Below are positions 17,394 through 27,300 of a DNA stretch of 44,661 bases, one piece after another. Both the position numbers and the translations under genes were made by a program. Positions within the stretch are counted from its first letter, which is position 1; every line of letters starts with the position of its first letter. Below the pieces are notes generated by a model. The model was given only the letters and a program-made list of their open reading frames with translations. It was not told the DNA's origin and searched no databases. Source of the stretch: Candidatus Peribacteria bacterium (GTDB lineage: Bacteria > Patescibacteriota > Gracilibacteria > Peribacterales > Peribacteraceae); assembly GCA_903854455.1 (NCBI GenBank), contig CAINWJ010000159.1, positions 1 to 44,661 of the forward strand. The letters are read 5' to 3'.

Positions 17394-17567
17394 GAGGTAA
17401 GGTAAGTAATGTAGGTAAAGGTAGGTAAGGTAGGTGAGATGTAAAAAGAATTATCGAGGATTGATGCTGCTAAGAGAGTGAAAGAAAGACAATAACCGAG
17501 AACTTTGATTGAAGGATTGTGAATGCACGTACCTTACTTACCTTACGTGCCTTACCTACCTTACCTA
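17394..17567. repeat. Nonamer inverted repeat with long spacer (GGTAAGGTA words)
   Basis: Left arm 17394-17437 and right arm 17527-17567 are complementary nonamer runs about 90 bp apart, the widest spacing of this family in the window. The right arm includes the rseP stop codon. The spacer is the likely site of the dnaA promoter, though I see no clear pair of hexamers. Confidence 0.7.
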
Positions 17568-18665
17568 GAACAAATGAATCACATCATTAAACGTGATAAT
17601 GATGATGAGCCCGATCAGAAGAAAGAACCCGATCATGTTCGTGAGCAGTTCAAAGCGCTGATTGAGCGGGCGACGGATGACGATCTCGGCAAGCACGAAG
17701 AGCAGACGACCGCCGTCGAGCGCCGGGAGCGGCAGGATGTTCAGAATGGCGAGAGAAAGACTCAGGAGCGCTACAAGCTGCAGGTACGTCATGAACCCTT
17801 CCTGCACGGCACTGGAAGTAAGTCCGTAGATGCCGACAATGCCCGTGATCCCCTCGGGAACATTGAGCCTCGTGAGGAGTGTGTGGAATAAATTGTAAAT
17901 GCCTTTGATGGTCTGCACGGTCATGAACATCATCTCGTTCCATGCCACGACAACCGACCGAAGCAGCGGACGCGTATTCGAACGGATACTGCTGTCGGCA
18001 AGTGCGATGCCGGCTTTGCCGTCAGCCAGCGGAACCGTCATCGTCACGGTCTTGCCGGTGGTCACCCGGAGTGTGTACGCGACACTCGCCTTCCCTTTCT
18101 GGAATGCGATGACTTCTTCGGGTGTCGTCACGGGATGGTTATCGACAGAAAGAATGGCAGATCCTTTGGGCACACCGGCGGTGTCAGCAGCTCCACCTTT
18201 GATGAGTGCCTGCACAAAGACACCCTTGTCTACAACCAACTCGCCGCGTGCGATGGCATCCTCGAGCTGCACCTTGGTGTAGTGGTATGGAACCCAGCGA
18301 CCAACGGAGAATCCTGCAGTGAAGAGCACGAATGCGAGGATGAAGTTCATGGCGACACCGCCACACAAAATGCAAATGCGTGCGAAGTTCCCTGCACCGC
18401 CGAAACTCCCCTTCTCAAACCGCCGCTCCACGATGACCTCATTCTCACCCTTGAGCCGGACGAAGCCTCCAAACGGCACCCAGTTCAGACTGAATACGGT
18501 GCCAGCGGCACGGAATAATGTAAGCGCACGTGGCGGCAGACCGAAGCCGAATTCCTCGACTGTTACACCGAAAAGCTTCGCGAGGAGGAAGTGACCGAGC
18601 TCGTGAATGATGATGAGCAACGTCAAGAGAAGAACGAACGCGATGACAGTGATCAGGGTGGTCAT
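17565..18665 (-). CDS. rseP: Site-2 (M50) zinc metalloprotease RseP
   Basis: The protein has 366 residues. It is an intramembrane protease that cleaves membrane-anchored regulators or signal-peptide remnants. The first membrane helix carries the zinc motif HELGH (21-25). A PDZ-like domain follows (about 140-225, with GVFVQALIKGGAADTAGVPKG). The third metal ligand lies in LPLPALDGGRLLF (about 310-322). The C-terminus is hydrophobic. Length and order are normal for a single-PDZ S2P. The gene is followed by dnaA across a repeat-filled gap of 176 bp. Confidence 0.95.
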   Translation of the reverse strand: MTTLITVIAFVLLLTLLIIIHELGHFLLAKLFGVTVEEFGFGLPPRALTLFRAAGTVFSLNWVPFGGFVRLKGENEVIVERRFEKGSFGGAGNFARICILCGGVAMNFILAFVLFTAGFSVGRWVPYHYTKVQLEDAIARGELVVDKGVFVQALIKGGAADTAGVPKGSAILSVDNHPVTTPEEVIAFQKGKASVAYTLRVTTGKTVTMTVPLADGKAGIALADSSIRSNTRPLLRSVVVAWNEMMFMTVQTIKGIYNLFHTLLTRLNVPEGITGIVGIYGLTSSAVQEGFMTYLQLVALLSLSLAILNILPLPALDGGRLLFVLAEIVIRRPLNQRFELLTNMIGFFLLIGLIIIITFNDVIHLF

Positions 18666-18705
18666 GAAAACAACTTGGAAGGGAGGAACCGGACAATATC
18701 AGACA

Positions 18706-18731
18706 TGTGGATAATGAAAAAGTTTTCCACA
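18706..18731. promoter_or_regulatory. Two inverted DnaA boxes, candidate origin-proximal site
   Basis: TGTGGATAA (18706-18714) is the exact complement of the consensus DnaA box TTATCCACA. TTTTCCACA (18723-18731) fits TTWTNCACA. They face each other 8 bp apart in the 190-bp gap between rseP and tRNA-Val. dnaA is 1.3 kb away and gene orientation changes nearby. I see no further boxes and no strong AT-rich unwinding region, so this could also be a DnaA-regulated promoter. Confidence 0.5.
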
Positions 18732-18856
18732 GCCACTTCGGGTTGCAGATGTTTAGGAAGAATGATGGAGAGGAAGATCCATCGATTTGTTTTCGCCGAT
18801 TGCTCAGGAGATGTTGACGATAGCGTCGCTTCTCTTTACCCTTGCCAAGCTCACTC

Positions 18857-18933
18857 GGGCAATTAGCTCAGCTGGTTAGAGCGCCACATTGACATTGTGG
18901 AGGTCACTGGTTCGAGTCCAGTATTGCCCACCA
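18857..18933 (+). tRNA. tRNA-Val (anticodon GAC)
   Basis: The acceptor stem GGGCAAT/ATTGCCC, D arm GCTC...GAGC, anticodon stem CCACA/TGTGG with loop TTGACAT, and T arm ACTGG-TTCGAGT-CCAGT are all complete. The anticodon is GAC. The discriminator is A and CCA is encoded (18931-18933). Length is 77 nt. Confidence 0.96.
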
Positions 18934-18982
18934 TTCGACTCGCTGCGGCTCGCTTATAGCAAGCCGTTTGTTGATAGGTATC

Positions 18983-18995
18983 TCACTGGTTCGAG
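18983..18995 (+). repeat. Copy of the tRNA-Val T-arm segment
   Basis: The 13 bases TCACTGGTTCGAG repeat 18904-18916 of the tRNA-Val exactly, 50 bp after the end of the tRNA. Such 3'-end fragments can mark past integration at a tRNA gene. The fragment is short and could be chance. Confidence 0.35.
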
Positions 18996-19023
18996 CCTGC
19001 TCTGACGAACAATAACCCAAGTC

Positions 19024-22000
19024 CTATCTGCTGCCACCAAGGGTACTGATCCTCGCATCGATCCTCCGGAGCAAACGGTCACGTATGTTTCCGAGAATCA
19101 TTCGTGCCCCAGGAAACTGAGTCAATGCAAGTCGTTGATCGATGCGCTTGAGCAAACGCATGCGCATGAATTGAAGGAGCTGGAGAGCGGAAGAGGAGGA
19201 ATCATGAGTATCGGAGGCAGCATGAAGCACAGATGATGACGAGGAAGAAGATGCCATCGTTTGTTGTGCCGCTACCTCCATGCGACGTGCCAGTGTCTGA
19301 GAACGAGCACCTCCTGACGTCACGACGGTTGCCTGGGATGAAGCAGCGGACACTGAAGAGGAGGAGGATGACGAAGAGGAAGATGATGATGACGAAGAAG
19401 AGTCTGACGATGCTTGAGTGAAGACGCTGATCCTGTTACCGGAAGCATCTGAAACGAAAAGGCGACTTGAAGCCCCATCGTAAGTAACACCGGTGGGGTT
19501 ACTCATGCCATTCTGCGTGCCACCCCCCGCCGTACTCCGGGTGAAGTTCGGCTGTCCGAGAACGCTCAGAGCATTTTGTCCGTCAGTGATAGTGGCGATG
19601 TTCTGAATCGTGATTCTGTTATTCAAATATTCTACGATGAAGAGACGGCTCCCTGTCGGATCGTACGAGAGCCCGTAGGGATAGGAGACGCCGTTCTGCG
19701 TCGTAGCCGTCGCACTGGTATAGAAAACCGGCTGACCGAGCACGTTGTCCGGAATGCGATCGACAAACGTGCCGTTTGCATTGAGTGCATAGACGAGGAC
19801 GCGGTGATTGCCGAACTCGGAAACGAAGAGCCTGTGTCCGATAGTATCCACGGCCAGGGCGTAAGGAGATGACAACCCGAACTTGTTTGGCGCATTGCTC
19901 GACGATACTTTATTGAAGACCATGACCGGTGCCGCGATACTGTCATCCAGTTGCCCGAGACCATCGATAGCATTCTGACCGTCGGTCACGGTACTCACAT
20001 TCTGAACGATCATGCGATTATTCCCCGCATCAGAAATGAATAGGCGGTTCGATATCGGATCAAAAAGAACGCCATAGGGAGTCCTGAGGGTGTTCTGGGT
20101 GGTCCCGTAAGCACTCGCAGTGAAATTCGATTGTCCGAGGACATTCACGGCATTCTGACCGTTGACAATCGCTGCGACACTGAATGCCAGAACACGGTTA
20201 TTCTGAGTATCACTGACGAAGAGGCGACTGCCTGTCGGATCGTACGTGACGCCGAAAGGCGTATTCATGCCGTTCTGAGTCGCAGCGGAAGTGCTGCGGG
20301 AAAAGTTCGGTTGACCAAGGACGTTCGCCGCGTTTTGCCCGTCAGAAATGGACGCCACTGCCTGCACGATGACACGATTGTTGAGGTAATCCGCAATGAA
20401 GAGACGACTGTTTGTTGCATCGTAGTCGAGGCAGTAGGGATAATTCATACCGTTCTGCGTCGTGACACCCGCACTCCTCGCATAGTTCGGTTGACCTAAA
20501 ACATTCGCAGCATTCTGCCCGTCCGTGATGGAAGCAACATTCTGAACTAGCACGCGGCTATTACCGTAGTCAGCGATGAAGAGGCGGTTGCCGGCAGCAT
20601 CAAAGACCAAGCCATATGGATTGGAAATCCCGTTCTGGGTTGTGGCGGATGCACTCGATACGTAGTTCGGCTGACCCAGAATGTTCGCCGCGTTCTGCCC
20701 ATCGGTGATCGTACTGATGCTCTGAACGAGGATGCGCTTGTTGGTGTAATCGGCGATGAAGAGACGGCTGCCCGCCGGATCGTAGGCGAGACCAGTGGGA
20801 TACCCCATCCCGTTCTGCGTTACCGCAGTCACGTTGGTATAGAACACCGATTGTCCGAGGACGTTATCAGGGATGCGATCGACGAACGTGCCGTCGGCAT
20901 TCAGAGCAAACACGAGGACACGGTAGTTGTAGTAATCGGCGACGAAAAACCGATGACCCGTTGAATCCAGAGCAACGGCGCGACTGCCGCTGAGACCAAG
21001 CCTGTTCGGCAGATTCTGGACCGTTCCTTTCGTGAAAACCGGCGACGGGGCGCTGATGTTGTCATCGTATTGACCCAGAGCATCGACGGCATTCTGACCA
21101 TTAGAGATCACACTCACATCGTGGACGGAAACGCGATGATTGCCGTACTCGGCGACGAAGAGGCGACTATTCGTTGCGTCGTAGGCGATGCCGTAGGGGT
21201 TTTTGAGCCCGTTCTGCGTCGTAGCGGATGCAACAGACGAGAAGTTCGGTTGCCCGAGGACGTTCGCAGCATTCTGCCCGTCCGTGATGGAAGCAACGTT
21301 CTGCACAGTAACGCGTTGATTGCTACCCTCGGAGATGAAGAGTCGACTGTTCGTCGGATCGTACGCAAGCCCGACAGGACGATTCATGCCATTCTGCGTT
21401 GCTGCCGAGGCACCCGTCGAAAACACTGATTGCCCGAGGACGTTGTCAGGGATGCGATCGACGAAGGTGCCGTCTGCATTCAGGGCATACACGAGGACGC
21501 GGCTGTTCATGTAGTCCGCGACGAAGAGACGATGGCCCGCAGTATCGATGGCAGTGGAATAGGGCGAATACAGACCGAACTTGTTCGGATTGTTGTGCGC
21601 CGCGCCCTTGATGTAGACAGGCTGGGGCGCAATCACACTGTCGTCATACTGACCAAGTACATCCGCCGCATTCTGACCGTCGGTGATGGAAGCGACACTC
21701 TGGACAGAAACCCTGTTGTTATCTTTCTCTGAAATGAAGAGGCGGCTTGTTGCAGGTGAGTATGCAAGACCATACGGACCCTTCATACCATTCTGTGTCG
21801 TAGCGAAAGTAGCTGACGCATAGTTCGGTTGTCCCAGAACATTCGTCGCGTTCTGTCCGTCAGTGATGGAGGCGACAGTAAAAACCGTGACACGATGATT
21901 GCTGTTTTCAGCAACGAAGAGACGGCTTGTTGCCGAGTCGTAGGCGAGAAACATGGGAGTAGCCATGCCGTTCTGCGTAGTGACGTTGGTGATCTTTGTA

Positions 22001-22884
22001 TAGTTCGGTTGCCCGAGAACATTGGCGGCGTTCTGTCCGTCGGTGATCGTACTAACGCTATAGACGATGACGCGGTTATTGGTTGAGTCGGCGACGAAGA
22101 GGCGGCTGTTCGTTGAATCGTAGGCGAGACTGAAGGGATTCCTGAGCCCGTTCTGCGTCCCGGCAGATGTGCCGATCGAATAGTTCGGTTGACCCAGGAC
22201 ATTGGCGGCATTCTGTCCGTCGGTAATCGAACTGACGTTCTGAACGATGATGCGGTTATTGGTGTATTCAGAAATGAAGAGACGACTATTCGTTTCGTCG
22301 TAGACGATGCCAAAAGGAGTCTTGAGTCCGTTCTGTGTCGTGACGGCAGCATTGGAGGAATAGTTCGGCTGACCGAGGACATTCGTCGCGTTCTGTCCGT
22401 CGGTAATCGTACTGACGTTATAGACGATGACACGAATGTTGCCGTAGTCGACGACGAAGAGACGGCTGCCCGTCGAATCGTATGCGAGACTCATCGGAGA
22501 ACTCATCCCGTTCTGCGTTAATGCGGCTGTCGAGACGGAATAGGAACCTTGTCCAAGAACGTTATCCGGTATGCGATCAACGAACGTGTCGTCCGCGTTC
22601 AGCGCATAGACAAGGACACGGTTATTGGAATAATCAGCCAAGAACAGACGGTGTGCCACGGTATCGAGTGCCATCCCCTCTGGAGAATTCAGACCGAATC
22701 TATTGGGTCCGTTGCCCGCTCCGTTCTTGGAGAATACCGGTGACGGTACTGAGACATTGTCATTGTACTGACCGAGGACATCGACAGCGTTCTGACCATC
22801 CGTGAACGCCGCATGAACTTCGCCATGTACAAAAAATACTGCTCCAATGAACAGAATATTGAGGATGTATTGTTGCCAACGCAT
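19024..22884 (-). CDS. Secreted 18-repeat beta-propeller (NHL-like) surface protein
   Basis: The 1286-residue protein has a signal peptide (1-25). Residues 36 to about 1157 hold 18 repeats that start with VLGQ. Each contains a TQNG.-.P.GLAYD...SRLF.AD..NNRV.V core like NHL/SMP-30 propeller blades. Fourteen units are 60 residues and four are 73 (units 1, 7, 10 and 16). A run of serines follows (about 1160-1180), then a basic C-terminal tail with two copies of an RLLKRID-type motif. The fold suggests one or more propellers outside the cell for binding carbohydrate or protein. The Ser-rich linker and basic tail may hold it to the envelope. The internal DNA repeats of 180 bp make it prone to recombination and misassembly. 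Confidence 0.9.
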   Translation of the reverse strand: MRWQQYILNILFIGAVFFVHGEVHAAFTDGQNAVDVLGQYNDNVSVPSPVFSKNGAGNGPNRFGLNSPEGMALDTVAHRLFLADYSNNRVLVYALNADDTFVDRIPDNVLGQGSYSVSTAALTQNGMSSPMSLAYDSTGSRLFVVDYGNIRVIVYNVSTITDGQNATNVLGQPNYSSNAAVTTQNGLKTPFGIVYDETNSRLFISEYTNNRIIVQNVSSITDGQNAANVLGQPNYSIGTSAGTQNGLRNPFSLAYDSTNSRLFVADSTNNRVIVYSVSTITDGQNAANVLGQPNYTKITNVTTQNGMATPMFLAYDSATSRLFVAENSNHRVTVFTVASITDGQNATNVLGQPNYASATFATTQNGMKGPYGLAYSPATSRLFISEKDNNRVSVQSVASITDGQNAADVLGQYDDSVIAPQPVYIKGAAHNNPNKFGLYSPYSTAIDTAGHRLFVADYMNSRVLVYALNADGTFVDRIPDNVLGQSVFSTGASAATQNGMNRPVGLAYDPTNSRLFISEGSNQRVTVQNVASITDGQNAANVLGQPNFSSVASATTQNGLKNPYGIAYDATNSRLFVAEYGNHRVSVHDVSVISNGQNAVDALGQYDDNISAPSPVFTKGTVQNLPNRLGLSGSRAVALDSTGHRFFVADYYNYRVLVFALNADGTFVDRIPDNVLGQSVFYTNVTAVTQNGMGYPTGLAYDPAGSRLFIADYTNKRILVQSISTITDGQNAANILGQPNYVSSASATTQNGISNPYGLVFDAAGNRLFIADYGNSRVLVQNVASITDGQNAANVLGQPNYARSAGVTTQNGMNYPYCLDYDATNSRLFIADYLNNRVIVQAVASISDGQNAANVLGQPNFSRSTSAATQNGMNTPFGVTYDPTGSRLFVSDTQNNRVLAFSVAAIVNGQNAVNVLGQSNFTASAYGTTQNTLRTPYGVLFDPISNRLFISDAGNNRMIVQNVSTVTDGQNAIDGLGQLDDSIAAPVMVFNKVSSSNAPNKFGLSSPYALAVDTIGHRLFVSEFGNHRVLVYALNANGTFVDRIPDNVLGQPVFYTSATATTQNGVSYPYGLSYDPTGSRLFIVEYLNNRITIQNIATITDGQNALSVLGQPNFTRSTAGGGTQNGMSNPTGVTYDGASSRLFVSDASGNRISVFTQASSDSSSSSSSSSSSSSSSSVSAASSQATVVTSGGARSQTLARRMEVAAQQTMASSSSSSSVLHAASDTHDSSSSALQLLQFMRMRLLKRIDQRLALTQFPGARMILGNIRDRLLRRIDARISTLGGSR

Positions 22885-23013
22885 TGAAAGTGGTGGAAGC
22901 GTTGGAAATCATAGTATCTACTCTTCATCTAATTACATAGACGATCTGACTGAGCGGTTACTGACAAACTTCTTCAATAATGGACAGACAACAATTTCGC
23001 TACAATCCTGCTT

Positions 23014-23679
23014 ATGTTCAACATCCTCCTCGACTTCCTCTTCCCACGTCGCTCGATCGGCGGACGGGAAGGTGCCTGGATCACGGAAGATGAGCGCAAG
23101 CAAATCAAGTTAACGCCACTGTTGCTGGATAAAGAAGCATTGAAAAAGAAGGGTCTCAAATTCGTCGATGCAATCATTGCAGCCGGGAGTTACGACGACT
23201 CCCCTCTCCTCAAGAAAGCCATCCTGACCTTCAAGTACGGACGGGTACAGACACTCGGCCCGGAGCTGGGAAACTGGATGACCGGAGCGATCCATGGTCT
23301 CCTGATTCCACCTGCCAGACTTAGGGATACCACGCCGGTTCTCTGTCCGGTTCCGCTCCACTGGACGCGGAAATTCCAACGGGGATTCAACCAGGCTCTG
23401 GTGCTTGCCGAACAAATTTCCAATCGGACGAGCTGGCCGGTGCGTGAGATCGTCCGGAGGATCAGGCCGACCGGACACCAGGCATGGAGATCGCGATCTG
23501 AGCGATTGACCGCCTTGACCGATGCATTTGCATCAACCGAGCGCCGGGGGCATGCACCGCAGTACGTCATCCTGATCGATGACATCTGCACGACGGGAAC
23601 GACGCTGGACGAGTGTGCGAAAGCGCTGAAGGATGCGGGAACGGACGCTGTTGTTGCGGTAGTTGCAGCTTATGGTTGA
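23014..23679 (+). CDS. ComF-family phosphoribosyltransferase-like protein
   Basis: The protein has 221 residues. The C-terminal half shows the phosphoribosyltransferase core with the PRPP loop VILIDDICTTGTT (about 185-197). The middle part has the ComF features LKKAILTFKYGR and PVPLHWTRKFQRGFNQALVLAEQI. ComF acts with DNA uptake in competent bacteria and in replication restart. The N-terminus has a short FLFPRR start but none of the CxxC pairs that form the usual ComF zinc finger. No other competence gene is in the window. It lies divergently from the surface protein, with 129 bp between them. Confidence 0.9.
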   Translation: MFNILLDFLFPRRSIGGREGAWITEDERKQIKLTPLLLDKEALKKKGLKFVDAIIAAGSYDDSPLLKKAILTFKYGRVQTLGPELGNWMTGAIHGLLIPPARLRDTTPVLCPVPLHWTRKFQRGFNQALVLAEQISNRTSWPVREIVRRIRPTGHQAWRSRSERLTALTDAFASTERRGHAPQYVILIDDICTTGTTLDECAKALKDAGTDAVVAVVAAYG

Positions 23680-23685
23680 ACGGGG

Positions 23686-23791
23686 GGTAAGGTAGGTAAA
23701 GAAAGTAAGGTATGTAAGGTTGGTTTTTGGCTTTTATATGAGCTTTTCACCTACATTACGTACCTTACCTACAATACTTACATTACCTAGC
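23686..23791. repeat. Nonamer inverted repeat (GGTAAGGTA words)
   Basis: Left arm 23686-23721 and right arm 23749-23791 are complementary nonamer runs. The 27-bp T-rich spacer between them is GGTTTTTGGCTTTT-like. It follows the comF-like gene immediately and may serve as its transcript end. The remaining 75 bp to the next gene show a TAAAAT hexamer (23852-23857) without a good -35. Confidence 0.75.
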
Positions 23792-23867
23792 TCCTATAAC
23801 ATTTCCTTTTCCCGTCAATCTCCCCGCCTCGCAAGAAATCGAATTTTCAGGTAAAATAAGCAGATTT

Positions 23868-24341
23868 ATGCCAACAAACACAAACCCCATCCTGGAGTGG
23901 CAGGCTGCGATGAAAGTCGACTACGAGCGTTCGACGACCTGGTACATCCGTGCCGGGATCCTCTGCCTCCTCATGATCGTCTACGGGATCCTGACTTCTG
24001 CCTGGAGTTTGGCGATCGTCTTCGCACTGTGTCCGGGGCTCTACTTCCTGGTGCGCAATCAGCCACACCCGCTCCATACGATCAGGATCTACGAGAACGG
24101 CATTGAGTGGGACGGACAGCTCCAGTCCTGGAATGAATTCAACGAGTTTTGGATCCTGCAAGGCAAGGGTTATTACGAGCTGCATGTCGGCAATCCCAAG
24201 AAATTCAAGCGCGATCTCGTGGTACTCACTGGCAACGCCGATCCGCACCAGATCCGTGATGTCATGAGTGCATACCTGCCGCAGACGACAAAGCACCGTG
24301 AACGACCGATTGATGCACTAACGCGATTTCTGAAACTCTGA
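23868..24341 (+). CDS. Small membrane protein with PH-like C-terminal domain
   Basis: This 157-residue protein has two adjacent membrane segments (about 27-45 and 46-62). A mixed alpha/beta region follows with IRIYENGIEWDGQLQSWNEFNEFWI, which recalls bacterial PH-like (DUF5673-type) domains. The family call is tentative. The large downstream gene begins 8 bp after its stop, so the two form an operon. Confidence 0.65.
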   Translation: MPTNTNPILEWQAAMKVDYERSTTWYIRAGILCLLMIVYGILTSAWSLAIVFALCPGLYFLVRNQPHPLHTIRIYENGIEWDGQLQSWNEFNEFWILQGKGYYELHVGNPKKFKRDLVVLTGNADPHQIRDVMSAYLPQTTKHRERPIDALTRFLKL

Positions 24342-24349
24342 CAAGAAAC

Positions 24350-27300
24350 ATGATCAAGACAAACATTCATTGTCGGCTCACAGTCACCGAGCACTCGCTC
24401 CGGGAGCACAGAATGCTACGGGACGTGCCGGACCGCCGGCTGAGTGCCGATGGATATTTGCCACCGAATGATGACATGCCATCCGCTGACCAGCAGGATC
24501 AGGAAACAAGCGAACACCGATTCGAGCGATGGAAACTCGGCGGAGCAGAAGCAACGGGCACAGGTATCAGTGACATCATGAAGAGAACTCACGAGAACGT
24601 TGTCGTGATTGACCCACAGCTGGAGCTGGGAGCACTGCGCGAAAGCGATATATTGTGGGATCTGGTCTCGGTAGACGGAATCATGGACAGAGAGATGGGA
24701 GAACTACTCAAGAGTAAAGCTTCATCGGTCAACCTCACCATGAATGAGAAAGAAACCAATCTGCAGGAATTGATGTCAGCGAAACCCAAGAACGTGGGAA
24801 GCATCCTCTGGGTGATCAGAAACAATATCGAATCGGCAGAGGAGCTCAGTCAAATGCTCGAGAAACGGCTGAAGGTGCTAGGAATGCATGATCCGGCAAT
24901 GCTCCAGAAAAAATTGGAGGAACTGCGGGATACGAGTACATCCGAAGAGAAATTCGGTGTGCTTACGGAAGCAGGGATAACGAAACAAGATGTGCAACGC
25001 ATCGCAGAAAAGATTTCTGGACAGAAAGACGCTGCCAAAGAGTTAACAGATCGCACCCTGGATGCCGTGATCAATTTTCTCTGGAATACGGTTATCATCA
25101 GAAAGCGTCAAAGTCTCTTCGCAGAGCGAACGGGGAAAGAAAATCCATATACCTCGGATGCTCGCGCTGACTACATCCGGACGCTGAAGCAGCAAGAAGA
25201 GTGTGTAGAGAAATACCTGAAGGCGATGCTGCAGTCGAAGATCAAGCTCATCGGCGACCGGTTGAAGCTCTACTACACGCAAATCGGGAGGAAGGGTGCC
25301 GGGATGGATGTGAAAGATTTTGATCGTGCGTACGGACTGGAAGACCGGATGCGCGATATCGAAGGTCTGCAGGCGAAGATCGAAGCAGCAGCCGGACTGC
25401 AGCGCGGTAGAGCAGGCGGCAAGAAACCTATCGATTTCGAAAGCCTCATGACATCACTCGGAACACTGGAAACGCTGGAACGGGAAGTGGGATCGTTGCC
25501 AAGTGCGGGGAAAACAGAACTCGGCTCAGATGCAGAAGATGTGAACTTCAAGAACAATGTCGAGCAAAGTGTGGAGGAAGGAAACCGGAACGAAGACATG
25601 GCGGTCGAGATAGCCAAGTCACTCAAGCATGTCCGTGAGACGAATACCGATCCCGCTGCAACAGCGGAATTGGACAGAATGTGGGAGCGGTACCAGCCAT
25701 ACGCCGCAGGTCTGGATAGCATTGAAAGACAATTTACGTCTCAGGCTGACTGCACTGTGCATCGCATGTCGATGCGGCAGATGCCGTACCATCACATTCA
25801 ACGGGATCTCATCACGGTCTCTACCCTCACACTCGAACCAACGTACTTCTCCGACGGTTTGGCCAAACAGGAAGCAGCACGAAAGAATCATCCGAATACG
25901 AAGCAAGGACGTGAAGAGCTTAGGCAACTCCTCGGCACTTCGATTACGGGAATCCAGAAGCAGACACAGGGAGACATCGCCCGTGTCCTCTCCATCGGTC
26001 CCAATCTGGCCAAGCAAAACGAAGTACTGGAGGCTCAACTCCGCGACGCAGAGAAGCATCCGGATATCACTAAACGCGAACAGATGTTCCTCGCAGCCGC
26101 GACGGAAATCCGGGAGCTAGCGGCAGCAAATCGACTCCTGGGTGAGACTTGGGTGGTGGAAATAGATAAACCAACTGTGTTTGAAAAAATCACGCAATTG
26201 CAGCCGGGAATTGCGATGAATACATACGGATACTATGTGCTCGGCACCGGCAAGATCTATCTCAACATGAGCAGCGTCCGCCGGGATAAAGTGAACAAAC
26301 AACGAGTCATCGAGCATGAGCGCAATCACGCATTCATCGATGTGATGTGCAGACGAACCAAAGCGCTGCCGGGTCTGCTGGTGCATACGCGCATGGCTCT
26401 GGACAACGCCGCCAGTGAACAGGGAACGACCGCAGAAGAATTGCTGAAGACATTCGCGAAAGAATGCAAAATCGACATGACACATCCCGGCTGGAGAGAA
26501 CTCACGATGGATGAAGCAGCCGTCGTCTGTGCGGATTATCTGGGAGGCAAGAAGAAAACACTGACCGATGCGCAGAAGAATGTCCTCAGGACACTGGGTT
26601 TGGAGAAGAGTGCTGACGACGGAATTCCAGACCACGACTCTCTGCGACAAACAACACCGAAAGAGCAGAGGGCCAAGTCTGGTAAACAGAAAATCGGACA
26701 ACGCATGGCAGCAGATGATATTCAAGAAGGATACGAACCAGAGAGCGGTGCAGTTGAGACGAAATCAACAGAAGCGGAAGGTGAATACCCGTTCCTCAAA
26801 AATCTGGATGAGGTGAAATGGAAACTCGACCGCATCGATGACTTCATGAAAGTGTATCCGCAGAATCTCCAAGCCGATGCCGGAGAAGGGCAAAACTATG
26901 AGCAGTACATCAATGAAATCAAGAAAAGGCTCAAAGTCACGGAAAACCTCTTCACACAAAAAAACGTGGCAGATGATCGTCAAGAAAAAATACTCCAGCA
27001 GATGATTGAAGACCTTGATTTCGACACGGGAGATATCATGAAAGCCATCAAAGAATTTGATTCGAAGAGAATGGATATGACGCACGTTGCACCCAGTACA
27101 AAAAGAACACTATTCCAGAAAGCATCCGAGCGCATCGTCTGGTGCTCACTCTCCGACATCTGGGGAATGATCAAGGATGCTGGTGAAGACATCAACCGCA
27201 TGTGGAAGCGCCGTAGCGAGGATGCACGTGCCAAACTGGGACGAGCCGTCACCGCCACGTTCATCCCGGAGAAAATTCCGTACTTCGGACGTCTGCAGTA

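Noticed and set aside
17394..17567. CRISPR-like array
   Set aside because: The repeats are 9-bp words with no unique spacers of constant length, and no cas gene is near.
20131..20499. Open frames opposite the propeller gene
   Set aside because: They repeat with the 180-bp period of the real gene and are shadows of it.
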